NCBI RefSeq assembly: GCF_024055895.1 | Contig: NZ_JAMXLE010000002.1 | Location: 372,001-436,000, forward strand | Direction: 5' to 3' | Length of the DNA: 64,000 nt | Origin: Rhizobium sp. L1K21 | Lineage (GTDB): Bacteria; Pseudomonadota; Alphaproteobacteria; Rhizobiales; Rhizobiaceae | Shown: positions 1 to 8,590 of the stretch, piece after piece | Layout: each line of letters starts with the position of its first letter | Numbering within the stretch: position 1 is the first letter of the stretch | Program-made: the position numbers and the translations under genes | The notes under the pieces: generated by a model | Database searches by the model: none | Seen by the model: only the letters and a program-made list of their open reading frames with translations | Told to the model about the DNA's origin: nothing

Positions 1-215
1 CCATCAGGGAGGTGATTGCCGAGGCCATACAAGCGGGAGGCTCCAGCTTGAAAGACCATATTCAGACCGATGGCTCACTCGGCTATTTCCAGCATCGCTT
101 TTCCGTTTATGATCGGGAGGGGGAACCATGCCGGACCGAAGGATGCGGACAGTCGCTGAAACGCATTGTTCAGGCGGGACGTTCGACATTCTATTGTCCG
201 AAATGTCAGAAATAG
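1..215 (+). CDS. mutM: Formamidopyrimidine-DNA glycosylase, C-terminal end (partial)
   Basis: Only the last 71 or so codons are present; the reading frame is open from base 3 at the window edge. MutM/Fpg removes 8-oxoguanine and other oxidised purines from DNA and then nicks the abasic site. The visible part holds the end of the H2TH region ([19 protein letters not shown]) and the terminal zinc finger, with cysteines in CRTEGCGQ and CPKC. This C-x4-C-x16-C-x2-C arrangement is typical of the family. The protein ends normally. Placement just before rpsT and dnaA is common in Rhizobiales. Confidence 0.9.
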   Translation, partial: IREVIAEAIQAGGSSLKDHIQTDGSLGYFQHRFSVYDREGEPCRTEGCGQSLKRIVQAGRSTFYCPKCQK

Positions 216-277
216 AGACCGCAGGCGGATTTCCCGCAAAACCGCAGCAAAAAGCACCTCAGAGTCCAATTTGCGCG

Positions 278-306
278 TTGACTGCTGCTCTCTTTCCGGT
301 TATACG
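278..306 (+). promoter_or_regulatory. Candidate sigma-70 promoter of rpsT
   Basis: TTGACT at 278-283 and TATACG at 301-306 are separated by 17 bp and lie about 130 bp before the rpsT start. The -35 matches the housekeeping consensus closely; the -10 matches only in part. A GANTC site (GAGTC, 262-266) lies just upstream. The call rests on motif reading only. Confidence 0.4.
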
Positions 307-434
307 CCGCCCACATTAAAGAGAAACCGCGTCAAGCGGCATTTCTGGAAAGCTCCCAAACAGCTTCGACGTAACATCGCATAGGGTTTGTGCGGCGGGG
401 TTGGGTTTGGTTCGAATTTGCAAGAGAGGCACAA

Positions 435-695
435 ATGGCCAATACAGCTTCGGCGAAGAAAGCGACCCGCAAGATCGCACGCCGCACCGCAGTCAACAAG
501 GCACGCCGTTCGCGCGTCCGCGGCTTCGTTCGCAAGGTTGAAGAAGCGATTGCTTCCGGCGACAAGTCCGCAGCACAGGAAGCCCTGCGCAATGCTCAGC
601 CCGAGCTGATGCGTGCTGCCGGCAAGGGCGTGATGCATGCCAACACGGCATCGCGCAAGGTATCGCGTCTGGCGAGCCGCGTTAAGGCTCTTTGA
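435..695 (+). CDS. rpsT: 30S ribosomal protein S20
   Basis: This 86-residue basic protein of the small ribosomal subunit binds 16S rRNA and assembles early. It starts [14 protein letters not shown], as S20 proteins do, and keeps the Lys/Arg-rich N-terminal helix and the conserved segment [12 protein letters not shown] near the C terminus. An in-frame upstream start at 390 would add 15 residues foreign to the family. The ATG at 435 follows GAGAGG at a proper distance, so it is preferred. The gene is monocistronic here, with its own candidate promoter upstream and a strong terminator downstream. Confidence 0.96.
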   Translation: MANTASAKKATRKIARRTAVNKARRSRVRGFVRKVEEAIASGDKSAAQEALRNAQPELMRAAGKGVMHANTASRKVSRLASRVKAL

Positions 696-732
696 GCCTA
701 ACGTACATTCCGAAATTTTTGCCTTTTTGTTG

Positions 733-756
733 AGCCTGGCGTCGCGCCGGGCTTTT
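733..756 (+). terminator. Intrinsic terminator of rpsT
   Basis: AGCCTGGCG (733-741) pairs with CGCCGGGCT (745-753) through a 3-nt loop, with one G-T wobble, and is followed by TTTT. It lies 38 bp after the rpsT stop. Confidence 0.85.
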
Positions 757-1596
757 CAGATTCACCCGCTAGCGGATTTCTGCTCGTTAATTCAACACGT
801 TCACATTTCCTCCGCAGGAGGTTTTTGCTCTGTCATCTGGCGAAAAAAACGCCGCACAAATTGACGCTTTTGCGACACGAAAAAATCTTTCTTTTCAATG
901 CCTTATTCAAGGTAATCGGAAAACATCCAAGTTCACTGTGGGTGAGTTCATAAGAACAGTGAGTCAAGCCGAAATTTTTTATTTTTTGTTTTTTGGCCTT
1001 TCGGAGAAGTCCGATTTTGAATCCCATTGATTCATAAGCGATTCTTCACAGGCGCTTTTCGATGGATTCAAATCGGCTCTCAGAGTCAATGGCCGATGGT
1101 TAAAAATGGCTGAAAATCCGGATTGAAATTTCGGTTCGATCCTGCCTTAATAACTTCAACAAAGGGGCTGGGGACAGTCTGGGAAATCTCCTTCCCGATC
1201 ATAAAATCCAGCGGGGCTTTCCCGGGATTTCGAGCCTTTGTTGCGGTCCGGTTCCGGGCTGCTTTTCAAACTTGGTAAGGTCAAGTGACGGGCTGTTTTT
1301 CGAGCAGCACGATGCGGAGATTATTGCCTGAAACGTGGCTTAGGAAAAGAGGCAAGGCGGGGACAGAGACGATAAAGAAAACCGGCAAAGCGGACCAATA
1401 ACGAGGGGTCCGCATTTATTGAAGCGGCGGCAACCGGACTTAATGAAAAATGAGGATTGAACGGCCAGATCGAGTGGGGACTTGCGATCTGAGTGCTGGC
1501 GGTTTGATGTTTTTCGGTTGAGCTGCATCTTTATGACAAAAATGAGAGGCATGTTCTGCGATCCGTCGCGGAAGCCTTCAAAAAACAAGAGGCGGC
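757..1596 (+). other. Long gene-free region before dnaA
   Basis: About 840 bp between the rpsT terminator and dnaA hold no credible gene. Short open frames here lack family resemblance and ribosome-binding sites. The stretch includes an AT-rich part (about 965-1000) and the GANTC cluster described separately. I looked for DnaA boxes close to TTATCCACA and saw none, so it does not read as an obvious replication origin. It most likely carries the dnaA promoter and its control sites. Confidence 0.6.
961..1087. promoter_or_regulatory. Cluster of six GANTC (CcrM-type) sites upstream of dnaA
   Basis: GANTC occurs at 961, 1019, 1029, 1040, 1065 and 1083 within 127 bp; a further site is at 759. GANTC is the target of the cell-cycle methyltransferase CcrM of alphaproteobacteria, and methylation state in the dnaA promoter is known to affect dnaA expression in Caulobacter. 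The same role here is an inference. The cluster sits about 510 bp before the dnaA start. Confidence 0.6.
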
Positions 1597-3147
1597 ATGA
1601 TGCGTTTGCAGGCACTAACAAATAATGAGCAGGTTCAGAAAGCGGCGGCAGAGCTGGACGTGCAAAAAGGGCAGTCGGGGGAAAACGAGGACATGAATCA
1701 CAATGAGCTTTTCGAGCGCTTCAGTGCCCGCTTGAAAGCAAAGGTCGGTCAGGACGTATATGCCAGCTGGTTTGGCCGCCTGAAGCTTCATTCTGTATCA
1801 AAGAGTGTTGTGCGACTGACTGTCCCGACCACGTTTCTGAAGTCCTGGATCAACAACCGTTACCTCGACCTGATCACGTCTCTTTTTCAGGAAGAAAACA
1901 AGGAAATCTTGAAGGTGGAGATCCTTGTGCGCAGCGCAATGCGCAGTTCTTCCGTCAAACAGGACGCCCACGAAGCGAGCGATCGCAGCCCTGTTGAAGG
2001 TGCACAGCAGGCGGCTCCCAAGCGCCATCATGCACAGCCGATTTCGCAGGCCGCATTAAGTGCTGTTTCCAGCACAGGCCGCACGGCTTCGTCCGCATCG
2101 CCGCTGTTCGGTTCGCCGCTTGATGGCCGCTACACGTTTGATAGCTTCGTGGAAGGCTCATCGAACCGCGTTGCTCTGGCGGCAGCAAAAACAATCGCGG
2201 AGGCCGGTTCAGGCGCAGTGCGCTTCAACCCGCTTTTCATCCATTCCAGCGTCGGGCTTGGCAAGACGCACCTTCTGCAGGCCATTGCCTCTGCGGCCAT
2301 TCAAAGCCCGCGTAACCCACGCGTTGTTTATCTGACGGCGGAATATTTCATGTGGCGTTTTGCAACGGCAATTCGTGACAATGATGCGCTGTCGCTGAAA
2401 GAGTCGCTGCGCAATATCGACCTTCTGGTGATTGACGACATGCAGTTCCTTCAGGGTAAATCGATCCAGAACGAATTCTGCCATCTGTTGAACTCTTTGC
2501 TCGACAGCGCAAAGCAGGTGGTGGTGGCCGCTGACCGCGCGCCCTGGGAGCTGGAATCGCTCGACCCGCGCGTCCGCTCACGTTTGCAGGGCGGTGTGGC
2601 CATTGAGATGGAAGGCCCGGACCTTGAAATGCGGCTTGAGATCCTCAAGCGCCGTCTGGAAACGGCACGTCAAGAAGATCCATCCCTCGATATTGAAGAA
2701 GACGTGCTCACCCATGTGGCACGCACCGTGACCGCTAGCGGTCGTGAGCTGGAAGGCGCATTCAATCAGCTTCTCTTCCGTCGTTCGTTTGAGCCTGATC
2801 TTTCGATCGAGCGGGTGGATGAGCTTCTGGCCCATCTGGTTGGCGCTGGTGAGCCGCGCCGCGTGCGCATTGAAGATATCCAGCGCGTCGTGGCCCGTCA
2901 TTACAATGTATCGCGTCAGGAACTCGTTTCCAATCGGCGCACACGCGTGATCGTCAAGCCGCGCCAGATTGCCATGTATCTTTCGAAGACGCTGACGCCG
3001 CGTTCCTTCCCTGAAATCGGGCGTCGTTTCGGCGGTCGCGACCATACGACTGTGCTGCATGCCGTTCGCAAGATTGAGGAGCTGATCACTGCCGATCAGA
3101 AGCTCAATCACGAAATCGAACTGCTGAAGCGCCTGATCAACGAATAA
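1597..3147 (+). CDS. dnaA: Chromosomal replication initiator DnaA
   Basis: DnaA is the AAA+ ATPase that binds DnaA boxes at oriC and opens the origin. At 516 residues it has an N-terminal helicase-interaction domain (about 33-110), a variable linker (about 115-165), the AAA+ core with Walker A GLGKTHL near residue 222 and Walker [10 protein letters not shown] near 275, and the C-terminal DNA-binding domain with the DnaA signature [11 protein letters not shown]. The start at 1597 follows AAGAGG at short spacing. An internal ATG at 1693 also has a GAGG sequence and would give a 484-residue protein, so the true start is uncertain; rhizobial DnaA proteins often carry an N-terminal extension like this one. 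Confidence 0.97.
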   Translation: MMRLQALTNNEQVQKAAAELDVQKGQSGENEDMNHNELFERFSARLKAKVGQDVYASWFGRLKLHSVSKSVVRLTVPTTFLKSWINNRYLDLITSLFQEENKEILKVEILVRSAMRSSSVKQDAHEASDRSPVEGAQQAAPKRHHAQPISQAALSAVSSTGRTASSASPLFGSPLDGRYTFDSFVEGSSNRVALAAAKTIAEAGSGAVRFNPLFIHSSVGLGKTHLLQAIASAAIQSPRNPRVVYLTAEYFMWRFATAIRDNDALSLKESLRNIDLLVIDDMQFLQGKSIQNEFCHLLNSLLDSAKQVVVAADRAPWELESLDPRVRSRLQGGVAIEMEGPDLEMRLEILKRRLETARQEDPSLDIEEDVLTHVARTVTASGRELEGAFNQLLFRRSFEPDLSIERVDELLAHLVGAGEPRRVRIEDIQRVVARHYNVSRQELVSNRRTRVIVKPRQIAMYLSKTLTPRSFPEIGRRFGGRDHTTVLHAVRKIEELITADQKLNHEIELLKRLINE

Positions 3148-3161
3148 ACTAGGCGGACCAG

Positions 3162-3193
3162 GGGCCGACAGAAATGTCGGCCCTTTCTTTTTC
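3162..3193 (+). terminator. Intrinsic terminator of dnaA
   Basis: A perfect 9-bp stem, GGGCCGACA (3162-3170) with TGTCGGCCC (3175-3183), closes a GAAA tetraloop and is followed by a T-rich run (TTTCTTTTT). It lies 14 bp after the dnaA stop. Confidence 0.92.
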
Positions 3194-3290
3194 CGTCTGA
3201 CATTGCAGGCGGAGATCAAACGACGCGTTCATCGCGTTGGTGACCCAAAGGCACCGTTGTCTGAATGAAGCGTCTGCGCCAAAGACGCGA

Positions 3291-4472
3291 TTAACAGGCC
3301 AGATCGGCAACGACGGAATCGAGTATCAGCATGCCAGCCGGGGTGCAGCGCAAGCGCGAGTTGCCGAGCCGCTCTATAAAACCGTATTCCAACAAGGCTT
3401 CTTCGCGTTTCGGATCGGGCGAACGGCCCGAGAGCGCCTGCCATCTGGCGAGATCGACGCCCTCGCGCAGTCTAAGCCCCATCAGCAGCAATTCGTCGGC
3501 CTGCTCTTCGTGATCCAAAAACTCTTCGTCGCGGATGCCGTGGCCTTTGCTTTCAACCAGATCGAGCCAGGTTTCGGGGTGGCGCTCTGTTGCTGTTGCG
3601 ATCTTCGCGCTGCCTTTGGTCAGCCGGCCATGTGCGCCGGGGCCGATGCCCGCATAATCGCCATAGCGCCAGTAAGTGAGATTGTGGCGGCTTTCGGCAC
3701 CCGGACGGGCGTGATTGGACACTTCATAGGCCGGCAGCCCAAAACGCGCTGTAATTTCCTGCGTCGCCTCATAGAGATGCGCCGACTGGTCTCCATCGGG
3801 AACAATAAGCTTACCCGCCTTGTGGAGTGCAAAGAAGGGTGTGCCCTCCTCGATCGTCAGTTGATAGAGTGAGAGATGGTCCACGGCGAGATCAATTGCC
3901 TGGGCAAGCTCGGCCTCCCAGGCCTCGACTGTCTGTCCTGGGCGGGCATAGATCAGATCGAATGACATGCGCGGAAAGATTTCGCGCGCCAGTTTGATCG
4001 CACGAAGCGCATCGGCCACATCGTGCAGACGGCCGAGAAATTTCAGGTCCCTGTCATTGAGCGCCTGCACGCCCATCGAGACCCGGTTGACGCCTGCTGC
4101 CCGGTATCCGCGGAAGCGCTCGGCCTCCACGCTGGAGGGATTGGCCTCCATGGTGATTTCAATACCGTCCGGCATATGCCAATAGTCTGCGATGCCGTTG
4201 AGGATCGCTTCAACGGTTGCCGGCTCCATCAGAGACGGCGTGCCACCGCCAATGAAGACTGAGGTGACCGTGCGCGGACCACTCACCTCGCGCATCGTCT
4301 TCATCTCCTGCAAGAACGCCGAGATAAAGCGCGGCTGATCAACCGGCTGATGGCGAACGTGGCTGTTGAAATCGCAATAGGGGCATTTGGCCGCGCAAAA
4401 CGGCCAGTGCAGATAGACACCGAAGCCCGGCTCACCGGTGTCGGGCTGGATCAACGGTGTCACATTGGGCAT
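3291..4472 (-). CDS. hemW: Radical SAM heme chaperone HemW
   Basis: HemW is a radical SAM relative of oxygen-independent coproporphyrinogen oxidase HemN that binds heme and is thought to deliver it to respiratory enzymes. The 4Fe-4S motif C-AAK-C-PY-C is seen near residue 27 in HWPFCAAKCPYCDFN. It is followed by the GGGTPS glycine-rich SAM segment and, in the C-terminal half, the HemN-type domain. HemN itself would carry an extra N-terminal segment and is longer, which favours HemW. A TTG codon sits directly before the ATG at 4472; I use the ATG. The stop codon of rdgB lies three bases upstream, so the two genes are probably cotranscribed. Confidence 0.92.
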   Translation of the reverse strand: MPNVTPLIQPDTGEPGFGVYLHWPFCAAKCPYCDFNSHVRHQPVDQPRFISAFLQEMKTMREVSGPRTVTSVFIGGGTPSLMEPATVEAILNGIADYWHMPDGIEITMEANPSSVEAERFRGYRAAGVNRVSMGVQALNDRDLKFLGRLHDVADALRAIKLAREIFPRMSFDLIYARPGQTVEAWEAELAQAIDLAVDHLSLYQLTIEEGTPFFALHKAGKLIVPDGDQSAHLYEATQEITARFGLPAYEVSNHARPGAESRHNLTYWRYGDYAGIGPGAHGRLTKGSAKIATATERHPETWLDLVESKGHGIRDEEFLDHEEQADELLLMGLRLREGVDLARWQALSGRSPDPKREEALLEYGFIERLGNSRLRCTPAGMLILDSVVADLAC

Positions 4473-4475
4473 CAA

Positions 4476-5123
4476 TCAGGCCTCGAGACCGGTTTCGACA
4501 AAAAGCTTGAAGGCACGGGCGCGGTGAGACAGGGCCTCCGCGTCGCCCGGCTTCCATCCGTGCTTTTCGTCGGACGTCATTTCACCGAAGGTCCGCGCAT
4601 GCCCCTTTGGCTGGAAAATGGGGTCGTAGCCAAAACCGGCCGTGCCACGCGGCGGCCATACGATTTCGCCTTCCACTTCACCGCGGAAGGTTTCCGTGTG
4701 GCCATCCGGCCAGGCCATACAAAGCACAGAGACGAAGCGCGCGGTTCGCGCTTCTGGCGTCGTCGCGCCCTTTTCCTGCAGCGCCTTTTCCACCTTCTCC
4801 ATGGCCATGGCAAAGTCGCGCGTGCCATCGCCCGTTTCTGCCCAGTCAGCCGTATAAACGCCGGGGGCCCCATTGAGCGCGTCGATCGCAATGCCCGAAT
4901 CGTCGGAAAGAGCGGGCATTCCCGATGCCTTCGCGGAAGCCAATGCCTTGATCATGGCGTTTTCCTCGAAGGTTGTGCCGGTTTCTTCCGGTGTCTCGAA
5001 GTTCAGTTCGGCAGCCGATTTTCCCTCGAAGCCAAGAGGCCCGATCAACTCGTTGATCTCGCGGATCTTGCCCGCATTGTGGCTCGCCACAATAATGGTT
5101 TTGGTTTCAAGCTTGCGTGTCAT
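4476..5123 (-). CDS. rdgB: dITP/XTP pyrophosphatase (RdgB/HAM1 family)
   Basis: This cytosolic house-cleaning enzyme hydrolyses non-canonical purine nucleotides such as dITP, XTP and ITP to monophosphates, keeping them out of DNA and RNA. Family hallmarks are the N-terminal [10 protein letters not shown] phosphate-binding segment, the ALSDDSGI acidic metal site near residue 75, FGYDPIF in the substrate pocket and the C-terminal SHR motif. Its length of 215 residues is normal. Its start overlaps the end of the VOC gene by 17 bp and it is followed at once by hemW, which indicates a rph-VOC-rdgB-hemW transcription unit. Confidence 0.95.
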   Translation of the reverse strand: MTRKLETKTIIVASHNAGKIREINELIGPLGFEGKSAAELNFETPEETGTTFEENAMIKALASAKASGMPALSDDSGIAIDALNGAPGVYTADWAETGDGTRDFAMAMEKVEKALQEKGATTPEARTARFVSVLCMAWPDGHTETFRGEVEGEIVWPPRGTAGFGYDPIFQPKGHARTFGEMTSDEKHGWKPGDAEALSHRARAFKLFVETGLEA

Positions 5124-5535
5124 CTATACCCCATAGAGCCGGTTCAGCGCATTCCAGGCTGTTGCCCGCCGGATCGCGGAAATAAATCGACCGAGCTCCG
5201 TTCGGCCAGCAGAAATCGGCCTCAATTTCAACGTCCGCAGCAACGAGTTTGGCACGGATCGCCTCGATGTTTTCCCTTGCGACGCGAAAGCAGGCATGGC
5301 CCTGGCCGGTCGTGCCGTGGGCTGGCACGGGAAAGTTCGTCTTGACCGATTCACTGCGCGTGGCATCCGCATTGAATACAAGGAGAATACCAGGGCCACA
5401 GCGGAAGAACACATGCCGTCCCTCCGCCTTGGTAACCACTTCGAGGCCCAAAAGCCCGCCATAGAAGGCTTCGGCAGCCTCGAGATCGTGCACATAGAGC
5501 GCTGTCTCCAGGATGCCCTCAATCGGTAATGGCAT
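5107..5535 (-). CDS. VOC (glyoxalase/bleomycin-resistance) family protein
   Basis: At 142 residues this is a single vicinal-oxygen-chelate unit made of two beta-alpha-beta-beta-beta modules. It begins with [22 protein letters not shown], a typical first strand and helix, and ends with [16 protein letters not shown], the usual metal-ligand-bearing strand. Such proteins include glyoxalases, dioxygenases and drug-binding proteins, and the substrate cannot be read from the sequence. It sits between rph and rdgB, overlapping the latter by 17 bp, so it is likely cotranscribed with nucleic-acid housekeeping genes without an evident functional link. Confidence 0.85.
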   Translation of the reverse strand: MPLPIEGILETALYVHDLEAAEAFYGGLLGLEVVTKAEGRHVFFRCGPGILLVFNADATRSESVKTNFPVPAHGTTGQGHACFRVARENIEAIRAKLVAADVEIEADFCWPNGARSIYFRDPAGNSLECAEPALWGIDDTQA

Positions 5536-5556
5536 CTTGCGTCCCTTCGCCCTTGC

Positions 5557-6276
5557 TCAGCCCTCGATGGTCTTCTTCTGCATGGCAACCAGGTCGGCGA
5601 TACCGGCTTTGGCAAGCCCCATCAAGGTGGCGAACTGATCTTCGCTGAAGGGCTGGCCTTCGGCGGTGCCCTGAATTTCGACAATGCCTCCCGAGCCGGT
5701 CATGACGAAATTGGCGTCCGTCTCGGCAGAGGAATCTTCCAGATAATCCAAGTCCAGAACGGGCTGGTCTGCAAAGATGCCGCAGGAAATGGCCGCGACA
5801 TGGTCCTTGAGGACGCGATCGACCTTGATCATGCCGCGCTGCTCCATCCAGGACAGGCAGTCGCGCAGGGCAATCCAGGCTCCCGTGATGGAGGCGGTTC
5901 GCGTGCCGCCGTCGGCCTGAATGACATCACAATCAATGGTGATCTGGCGCTCGCCGAGCGCTTCCAGATCGACGACAGCGCGCAACGAGCGGCCAATGAG
6001 ACGCTGGATTTCCTGCGTGCGGCCGCTCTGCTTGCCACTGGCGGCTTCACGGCGCATACGATCACCGGTGGCACGCGGCAACATTCCGTATTCTGCCGTG
6101 ACCCAGCCCTTGCCGGAATTGCGCAGCCACGGTGGCGTCTTTTCCTCAAGACTTGCCGTGCAAAGAACGTGTGTGTCGCCAAACTTGACGAGACATGAAC
6201 CCTCTGCATGTTTGGAAAAGTTGCGCTCGAAGGAAACGGCGCGCATCTGATCGGTTTTTCGTCCCGATGGCCTCAT
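5557..6276 (-). CDS. rph: Ribonuclease PH
   Basis: RNase PH is a phosphorolytic 3' exonuclease that trims tRNA precursors and stable RNAs, forming a hexameric ring. The 239-residue protein opens with [12 protein letters not shown] and shows [12 protein letters not shown], the basic patch after it, the conserved [19 protein letters not shown] active-site region, and [18 protein letters not shown] near the end. These are diagnostic for the family. It is the first gene of the minus-strand cluster rph-VOC-rdgB-hemW and is divergent from hrcA, a common Rhizobiales arrangement. Confidence 0.96.
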   Translation of the reverse strand: MRPSGRKTDQMRAVSFERNFSKHAEGSCLVKFGDTHVLCTASLEEKTPPWLRNSGKGWVTAEYGMLPRATGDRMRREAASGKQSGRTQEIQRLIGRSLRAVVDLEALGERQITIDCDVIQADGGTRTASITGAWIALRDCLSWMEQRGMIKVDRVLKDHVAAISCGIFADQPVLDLDYLEDSSAETDANFVMTGSGGIVEIQGTAEGQPFSEDQFATLMGLAKAGIADLVAMQKKTIEG

Positions 6277-6423
6277 GAAATCACCTCTTTCAGTTTAAAG
6301 CGCGTCTTAGACCCTTAAGGCTGGTTTGCAAAGGATCAGCGCCAGAAAAACATTTGCGCAGCGGCTACAGGTTACTATATTTCAAGGTGACGGTTTTCAA
6401 AAAGGCGAGGACAAGCAAGCCGA

Positions 6424-7506
6424 ATGGTGATCAGAACGCCATCTGGAAACAATATCGACATGTTGGACGAGCGTTCGCGCGAAGTGTTCAGATTGCTGGT
6501 GGACAGCTATCTGCAAAGCGGCGAACCGCTCGGTTCGCGCAATCTTTCCCGCCTGCTCCCAATGTCGCTCTCGCCTGCCTCCGTTCGCAATGTCATGAGC
6601 GATCTGGAGGGGTTGGGGCTTATCTATTCGCCGCACACAAGTGCAGCCCGCCTGCCGACCCAGCAGGGGCTGCGGTTTTTCGTTGACGCCTTCATGCAGA
6701 TCGGCGACCTGCCTGCCGACCAGCGCAATGAAATCGAACGCCAATTCGGCGCTACAAATCGTGACCATTCCATCGAAACCATGCTGAACGATGCCAGCCA
6801 GATGTTATCCGGCATGTCACGCGGCGCGGGACTGGTTATCGCGACGAAAAGCGATACCACGCTTCGACATGTGGAGTTCATTCGACTGGATTCAACGAAG
6901 GCGCTGGCCGTGCTGGTGGGCGATCACGACCAGGTGGAAAACCGCATTATCGAGCTGCCAGCAGGCGTGACCAGTTCCCAACTGACGGAGGCCGCCAATT
7001 TTCTGAATGCCCACCTCTCAGGCCACACATTGCCGGAGGTGCGCGGCGAGATTGACAAGATCCGGCAAACCATCCGCGTCGAACTCGACACGCTCTCGCG
7101 CGACCTCGTGGAACGTGGTCTCGCCGTTTGGGCAGGCTCGACGGATGAGGACCGGGCAGCGCGACTGATCGTGCGCGGCCGCTCAAACCTGATCGACAGT
7201 TTCGAAGATGCCGCCGACCTTGAGCGCCTGCGCCTCCTGTTCGACGATCTCGAAAAGAAGGAAAGTCTGATCGATATTCTTGATCTGGCCGAAGATGGCC
7301 AAGGCGTTCGGATTTTCATAGGTTCGGAAAACAAGCTGTTTTCGCTTTCCGGATCGTCGCTGATCGTTGCACCCTATCGTGATGGCGATGAACGGATCAT
7401 CGGAGCTGTGGGCGTGATCGGGCCGACGCGGCTTAACTATTCCCGCATCGTGCCAATGGTCGACTATACCGCGCAATTGATGTCACGCATGGCCTCGTCC
7501 AGTTAG
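6424..7506 (+). CDS. hrcA: Heat-inducible transcription repressor HrcA
   Basis: HrcA represses chaperone operons (groESL in most alphaproteobacteria) by binding CIRCE elements and is itself kept active by GroEL. The 360-residue protein has an N-terminal winged helix with LDERSREVFRLLVDSYL and SPASVRNVMSDLEGLGL, then the GAF-like dimer domain ending in IGPTRLNYSRIVPMVDY. The start at 6424 has no strong ribosome-binding site; an alternative ATG at 6460 (MLDERSR) would also suit the family. No CIRCE element (TTAGCACTC repeat) is visible in this window, so the targets lie elsewhere. Confidence 0.95.
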   Translation: MVIRTPSGNNIDMLDERSREVFRLLVDSYLQSGEPLGSRNLSRLLPMSLSPASVRNVMSDLEGLGLIYSPHTSAARLPTQQGLRFFVDAFMQIGDLPADQRNEIERQFGATNRDHSIETMLNDASQMLSGMSRGAGLVIATKSDTTLRHVEFIRLDSTKALAVLVGDHDQVENRIIELPAGVTSSQLTEAANFLNAHLSGHTLPEVRGEIDKIRQTIRVELDTLSRDLVERGLAVWAGSTDEDRAARLIVRGRSNLIDSFEDAADLERLRLLFDDLEKKESLIDILDLAEDGQGVRIFIGSENKLFSLSGSSLIVAPYRDGDERIIGAVGVIGPTRLNYSRIVPMVDYTAQLMSRMASSS

Positions 7507-7568
7507 AGGCATTGCGCTCAATGAGGTTCATTCTGTTGGCCAAAAATATCGCCTTTGGGCTCGGTTGG

Positions 7569-7600
7569 CCTTGATTTTTCATCCCCAACACCTGATATCG
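7569..7600 (+). promoter_or_regulatory. Candidate heat-shock (RpoH) promoter of grpE
   Basis: CCTTGAT (7569-7575) and CCTGATATCG (7591-7600) resemble the alphaproteobacterial RpoH -35 and -10 elements. The distance from the end of the -35 to the ATAT of the -10 is 19 bp, the same as in the candidate promoter before hsp20. A GGCCAA/TTGGCC inverted repeat (7538-7543, 7565-7570) lies alongside. Confidence 0.42.
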
Positions 7601-7637
7601 GCGGCAAGTTCATCAAAGAATTCAAATGGAGTACGTC

Positions 7638-8282
7638 ATGACCGACGAGACGAAGAAAAACGGACCTGACGAGAGCGAAATCAACGAGACTGTTGCAGAA
7701 GCGACTGAAACAGAGATTGAAAACGAGCAAGGGGACGCCGAGCCCGATGCGGCTGATCTATTGAAGCAGGAAAACGCCGAATTGAAGGATCGCTTCCTGC
7801 GGCTCGCGGCGGACATGGATAACCTGCGCCGCCGCACCGAGCGTGACGTGAAAGACGCAAAGTCCTATTCGATCGCCGGTTTTGCGCGCGATATGCTGGG
7901 CGTTTCCGACAACCTGCGGCGCGCTCTGGATGCCATTCCCGAAGAGGACAAGAGCGCCGGCAGCGCAGGCTTGAAAGCCTTGATCGAGGGGGTTGAGATG
8001 ACCGAGCGCGCCATGCTTTCGGCGCTCGAACGCCACGGCGTCAAGAAGCTGGAGCCCGAAGGCCAGAAATTCGACCCCAACTTCCATCAGGCCATGTTTG
8101 AAATTCCAAATACGGACGTTCCCAACAACACGGTGCTGCAGGTGGTTCAGGCCGGCTACACGATTGGCGAACGCGTGCTGCGTCCTGCCATGGTGGGTGT
8201 TTCGAAGGGCGGACCGAAGGCCCAGGCCGAGGCACCCGTTGAGGCAGCTGCACAGTCGGAAGACAACAAGGGCGACGCCTGA
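7638..8282 (+). CDS. grpE: Nucleotide exchange factor GrpE
   Basis: GrpE is the cochaperone that releases ADP from DnaK. The 214-residue protein has an acidic low-complexity N terminus (about 1-40), a long dimerising coiled coil with [23 protein letters not shown], and a C-terminal beta domain with [12 protein letters not shown] and [19 protein letters not shown], the family signature. An in-frame ATG four codons earlier exists, but GGAG stands six bases before the ATG at 7638, so that start is used. It follows hrcA, and a possible RpoH promoter lies between them. Confidence 0.95.
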   Translation: MTDETKKNGPDESEINETVAEATETEIENEQGDAEPDAADLLKQENAELKDRFLRLAADMDNLRRRTERDVKDAKSYSIAGFARDMLGVSDNLRRALDAIPEEDKSAGSAGLKALIEGVEMTERAMLSALERHGVKKLEPEGQKFDPNFHQAMFEIPNTDVPNNTVLQVVQAGYTIGERVLRPAMVGVSKGGPKAQAEAPVEAAAQSEDNKGDA

Positions 8283-8293
8283 AATTCATGATC

Positions 8294-8317
8294 CGGGCGG
8301 AGACTTTTATCCGCCCG
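8294..8317 (+). terminator. Possible terminator of grpE
   Basis: CGGGCGGA (8294-8301) pairs with TCCGCCCG (8310-8317) around an 8-nt loop, 12 bp after the grpE stop. The following GTGGCTTT is a poor T-tract, so termination may be weak. Confidence 0.5.
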
Positions 8318-8534
8318 TGGCTTTGCGGCAGGCGAGCCCGCGCCCCCTTGCCTCTCAACTCCATGTAATATGTGCCAAGCGGCAAGCCTTAAAACATGCG
8401 CACGCACGCAGTGTGGCGATGGTGAGTTGATCCGTTGCGTGAACAGCCATCATGCCCACTGTTCCTCGGCAGCAAGCGCGCCCAATCTTCTCTGTAGCCA
8501 TTGGCTTTTGTGAAAACCCAACTTGCACTTGCAC
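8318..8534. other. Gene-free stretch between grpE and the cytochrome gene
   Basis: About 215 bp between the two terminators show no supported coding sequence, tRNA or repeat. Open frames that cross it are shadows of the neighbouring genes. A small RNA cannot be excluded from sequence reading alone. Confidence 0.5.
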
Positions 8535-8563
8535 ACAAAAAACCCGGCCTTGTGGGCCGGGTC
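8535..8563 (-). terminator. Intrinsic terminator of the cytochrome c gene
   Basis: Read on the minus strand, ACCCGGCC and GGCCGGGT (8555-8562 and 8542-8549) form an 8-bp perfect stem with a 5-nt loop, followed by a run of six T (8537-8542). It lies about 28 bp after the stop of the cytochrome gene. Confidence 0.9.
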
Positions 8564-8590
8564 TCGAAAATCGCAAATCCAATAATGTGA

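Noticed and set aside
390-434. Longer rpsT start at 390
   Set aside because: The added 15 residues are not found in S20 proteins and the ATG at 435 has a proper ribosome-binding site.
757-1596. Replication origin (oriC) in the 840-bp gap before dnaA
   Set aside because: The region is AT-rich in part and next to dnaA, but I saw no DnaA-box matches (TTATCCACA or close forms). In this order oriC is usually near hemE, not dnaA.
6277-6423. CIRCE element upstream of hrcA
   Set aside because: No TTAGCACTC-N9-GAGTGCTAA or close match is visible there.
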